Positions 13,656 to 14,911 of a stretch of DNA of 14,911 nucleotides are shown here, one piece after another; position 1 is the stretch's first letter, and every line of letters starts with the position of its first letter. The notes below the pieces were generated by a model that was given only the letters and a program-made list of their open reading frames with translations, made no database searches and had not been told where the DNA came from. The DNA is from CATOSD01 sp034422735 (GTDB lineage: Bacteria; Chloroflexota; Dehalococcoidia; Lucifugimonadales; CATOSD01). The stretch covers positions 1-14,911 of the forward strand of contig DAOUJL010000066.1 in the NCBI GenBank assembly GCA_034422735.1, given 5' to 3'. Position numbers and translations under genes: made by a program.

Positions 13656-14738
13656 GTGGCAACACCGGAGCCGCAACAGGTCCTGCGCGGCGGTGTGCAG
13701 CCCAGGTCGTCGGTCACGGTATCGGGCGTCACGGTCAACAGCGCGGGCACGACCGTGAGAGTCGATTTCAGCCAGACGGGGCTGTCGGGCAACGTCCACG
13801 AGAACGACTGGACGGTAAGTGTGAACGGCGCGGTCCGAACCCAGGGTTTCATCAGTTTCGATCCGGCTAACGGCTGGGTCAGGCTTAACAACATCTCCCC
13901 GGCGATAACTTCCGGCCAGACGGTCACGGTGAACTACGCTTATAATAGCGCCCACAGAGTCACGCACGGAACTGGCGTGTTTCAACCCTTCACCAGGACG
14001 GCGACGAACAACTCCGCGGTTCAGGGGACCACGCCGCCGCCGGTGTCCACGTCGCCGCCGTCGAAGGGTGGTGGCGGAGGCGGCACCGTGTACCCCGGAC
14101 CCTGGATAACACCCAAGCCTCAGCGGGTGGACGTGAGCGCCAGCACTGTAACCGTCACCATGGACAAGAGAGTATCGCTGAACACCGCCAGCTACTCGGC
14201 GTCCATGATGGCCGGCTACTTCACCGTCCGGTTCAACGGAGGAATCTACGATCTGACCGGGGCGTCACTCGACGGTTACCAGATTCGGCTCAACTTGGCG
14301 AAAACGGCTCCGCGCAACGCCAAAATATCGGTGCACTACACGAAGGGCCCCCTGCTGGATTACGCCTACCCCGACAACCAGGTCGAGGGCTTTGGCTACT
14401 ACTCCTCGGGGACTTGGATCTCGCCCAAGCCCAACCGTGTGGACATCAGCGGGAAGACGGTTACCGTCAACATGGACAAGGCCGTGGCGCTGGCCTCCGG
14501 CTACACGCAGGCCCAACTGGCCGGCCAGTTCACCGTCCGTATCAACGGCCAGCGCTACACGCCAACCACGGCCTCTGTTGCCGACCGCAACGTAACGCTG
14601 ACGATGGGCAACGACTTCCCTGACACCGGCGAGGACGACAAGAAGTCGGTGGACTACGAGAAGAAAGGGGAGGATGGCCCCCTGCTGGAGGCCGCCTACT
14701 CCGCCAACGCGGTGGACGGGTTCGGCATCTACGGGTGA
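13656..14738 (+). CDS. Secreted SwmB/TIGR02059-like beta-repeat protein (5' end disrupted)
   Basis: The frame from GTG 13656 gives 360 residues, but the true start is probably 13418 (see the leader feature). The protein has three repeats. Repeat 1 covers about residues 19-115 (VTVSGVTVNSAGTTVRVDFS). A Pro/Gly-rich linker follows (TTPPPVSTSPPSKGGGGGG). Repeats 2 and 3 begin WITPKPQRVDVSASTVTVTM and WISPKPNRVDISGKTVTVNM and end NQVEGFGYY and NAVDGFGIYG. Each carries the pattern of SwmB/TIGR02059 surface-protein repeats: a TVTVxMDKxV strand, then GxFTVRxNG, then a turn, then a further strand. These are extracellular Ig-like modules of unclear binding role. No membrane anchor or sorting signal follows the third repeat, so it is probably released or part of a larger assembly. 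Confidence 0.7.
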   Translation: MATPEPQQVLRGGVQPRSSVTVSGVTVNSAGTTVRVDFSQTGLSGNVHENDWTVSVNGAVRTQGFISFDPANGWVRLNNISPAITSGQTVTVNYAYNSAHRVTHGTGVFQPFTRTATNNSAVQGTTPPPVSTSPPSKGGGGGGTVYPGPWITPKPQRVDVSASTVTVTMDKRVSLNTASYSASMMAGYFTVRFNGGIYDLTGASLDGYQIRLNLAKTAPRNAKISVHYTKGPLLDYAYPDNQVEGFGYYSSGTWISPKPNRVDISGKTVTVNMDKAVALASGYTQAQLAGQFTVRINGQRYTPTTASVADRNVTLTMGNDFPDTGEDDKKSVDYEKKGEDGPLLEAAYSANAVDGFGIYG

Positions 14739-14749
14739 GTACGAATGGG

Positions 14750-14763
14750 CTAGGATGGGGGTG
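14750..14763 (+). repeat. Half copy of the C-rich hairpin repeat
   Basis: CTAGGATGGGGGTG, identical to 108-121 and to the right half of the full copies at 129 and 1861. The left, hairpin-forming half is absent. It follows the secreted-protein stop codon by 11 bases. Confidence 0.75.
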
Positions 14764-14803
14764 ACGCCCCAATCTCCAGGGAGACGAGCCTGTATCAGCT
14801 TAG

Positions 14804-14911
14804 GTAGTGTTGACATTTCATCTTAGCCATATGAGAGCGCCTGTGAAGTGGAGGAATCCGAGGTACCTGCTCGCCAGTTTGTCGAATCGGGAGAAGATGC
14901 GGCGGAAGTGC
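14804..14911 (-). mobile_element. 3' end of the same insertion sequence (right copy, partial)
   Basis: Exact reverse complement of the left-edge element, so the two copies point their transposase 3' ends inward. The flank is TTAG (14800-14803), again YTAR. The right copy runs one base further than the left. Equal truncation of both copies at about 110 bases looks like contig ends meeting one shared repeat node. Confidence 0.8.
14818..14910 (-). CDS. IS5-type transposase, C-terminal fragment (right copy)
   Basis: The minus-strand frame encodes the same 30 residues as the left fragment, ending in LIWLR and TGA at 14820-14818. The two copies do not differ at any base, which implies recent transposition or recombination between them. 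Confidence 0.75.
   Translation of the reverse strand, partial: HFRRIFSRFDKLASRYLGFLHFTGALIWLR

Noticed and set aside
1..14911. A composite transposon
   Set aside because: Inverted IS ends are present, but most genes look chromosomal, no cargo typical of transposons is seen, and truncation of both copies at the window edges fits an assembly break.

Overview
The window is high-GC bacterial DNA (roughly two thirds G+C by eye). Its intergenic spaces hold short dispersed repeats: C-rich hairpins, a perfect GAAA-loop palindrome and a CTGAGC-type motif. The domain content (SecA paralogue, DUF4178/DUF350, PaaK-like enzymes) and repeat style fit environmental Chloroflexota-like genomes, but no rRNA or marker gene is present, so the assignment is a low-confidence guess. 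Both ends run into the 3' end of the same insertion sequence in inverted orientation: bases 1-110 are an exact inverted copy of 14801-14910. The piece is therefore either IS-bounded DNA or, more simply, an assembly fragment that stops where an IS repeat begins.

Layout. (1) 1-170: IS end and a hairpin repeat. (2) 184-1746, plus strand: a consensus-like promoter, a DUF4178 protein and a polytopic DUF350 (YjfL-like) membrane protein, ending at a triple hairpin repeat. (3) 1924-3817, minus strand: a putative lipoprotein with a Ca-binding-type loop and a Ser/Arg/Gly-rich tail, then a protein of unknown function. (4) 3900-11627, minus strand: five genes that overlap or abut at every junction. In transcription order they are a transglutaminase-like protein, a degenerate PaaK/LuxE-like protein, a two-TM potassium channel with an RCK-type domain, an intact PaaK-like adenylate-forming enzyme and a divergent SecA paralogue. 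A TTGACA-N17-TATACT promoter precedes the first gene. (5) 11692-12305: intergenic with repeats. (6) 12306-12964, plus strand: a small conserved-looking protein coupled to a clan AA (retropepsin-like) aspartic protease, flanked by two direct copies of a ~150-bp repeat. (7) 13418-14738, plus strand: a secreted SwmB/TIGR02059-like repeat protein whose signal-peptide region is out of frame with its best start codon. (8) 14804-14911: the second IS end.

The most unusual part is the five-gene minus-strand operon. It combines a protein-translocation ATPase, an acyl-adenylating enzyme, an apparently inactive relative of that enzyme, a papain-fold C-H-D protein and a K+ channel. Tight coupling suggests one system, possibly protein or peptide modification and export linked to membrane ion state. 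That role is inference; no characterised system with this composition is known to me.
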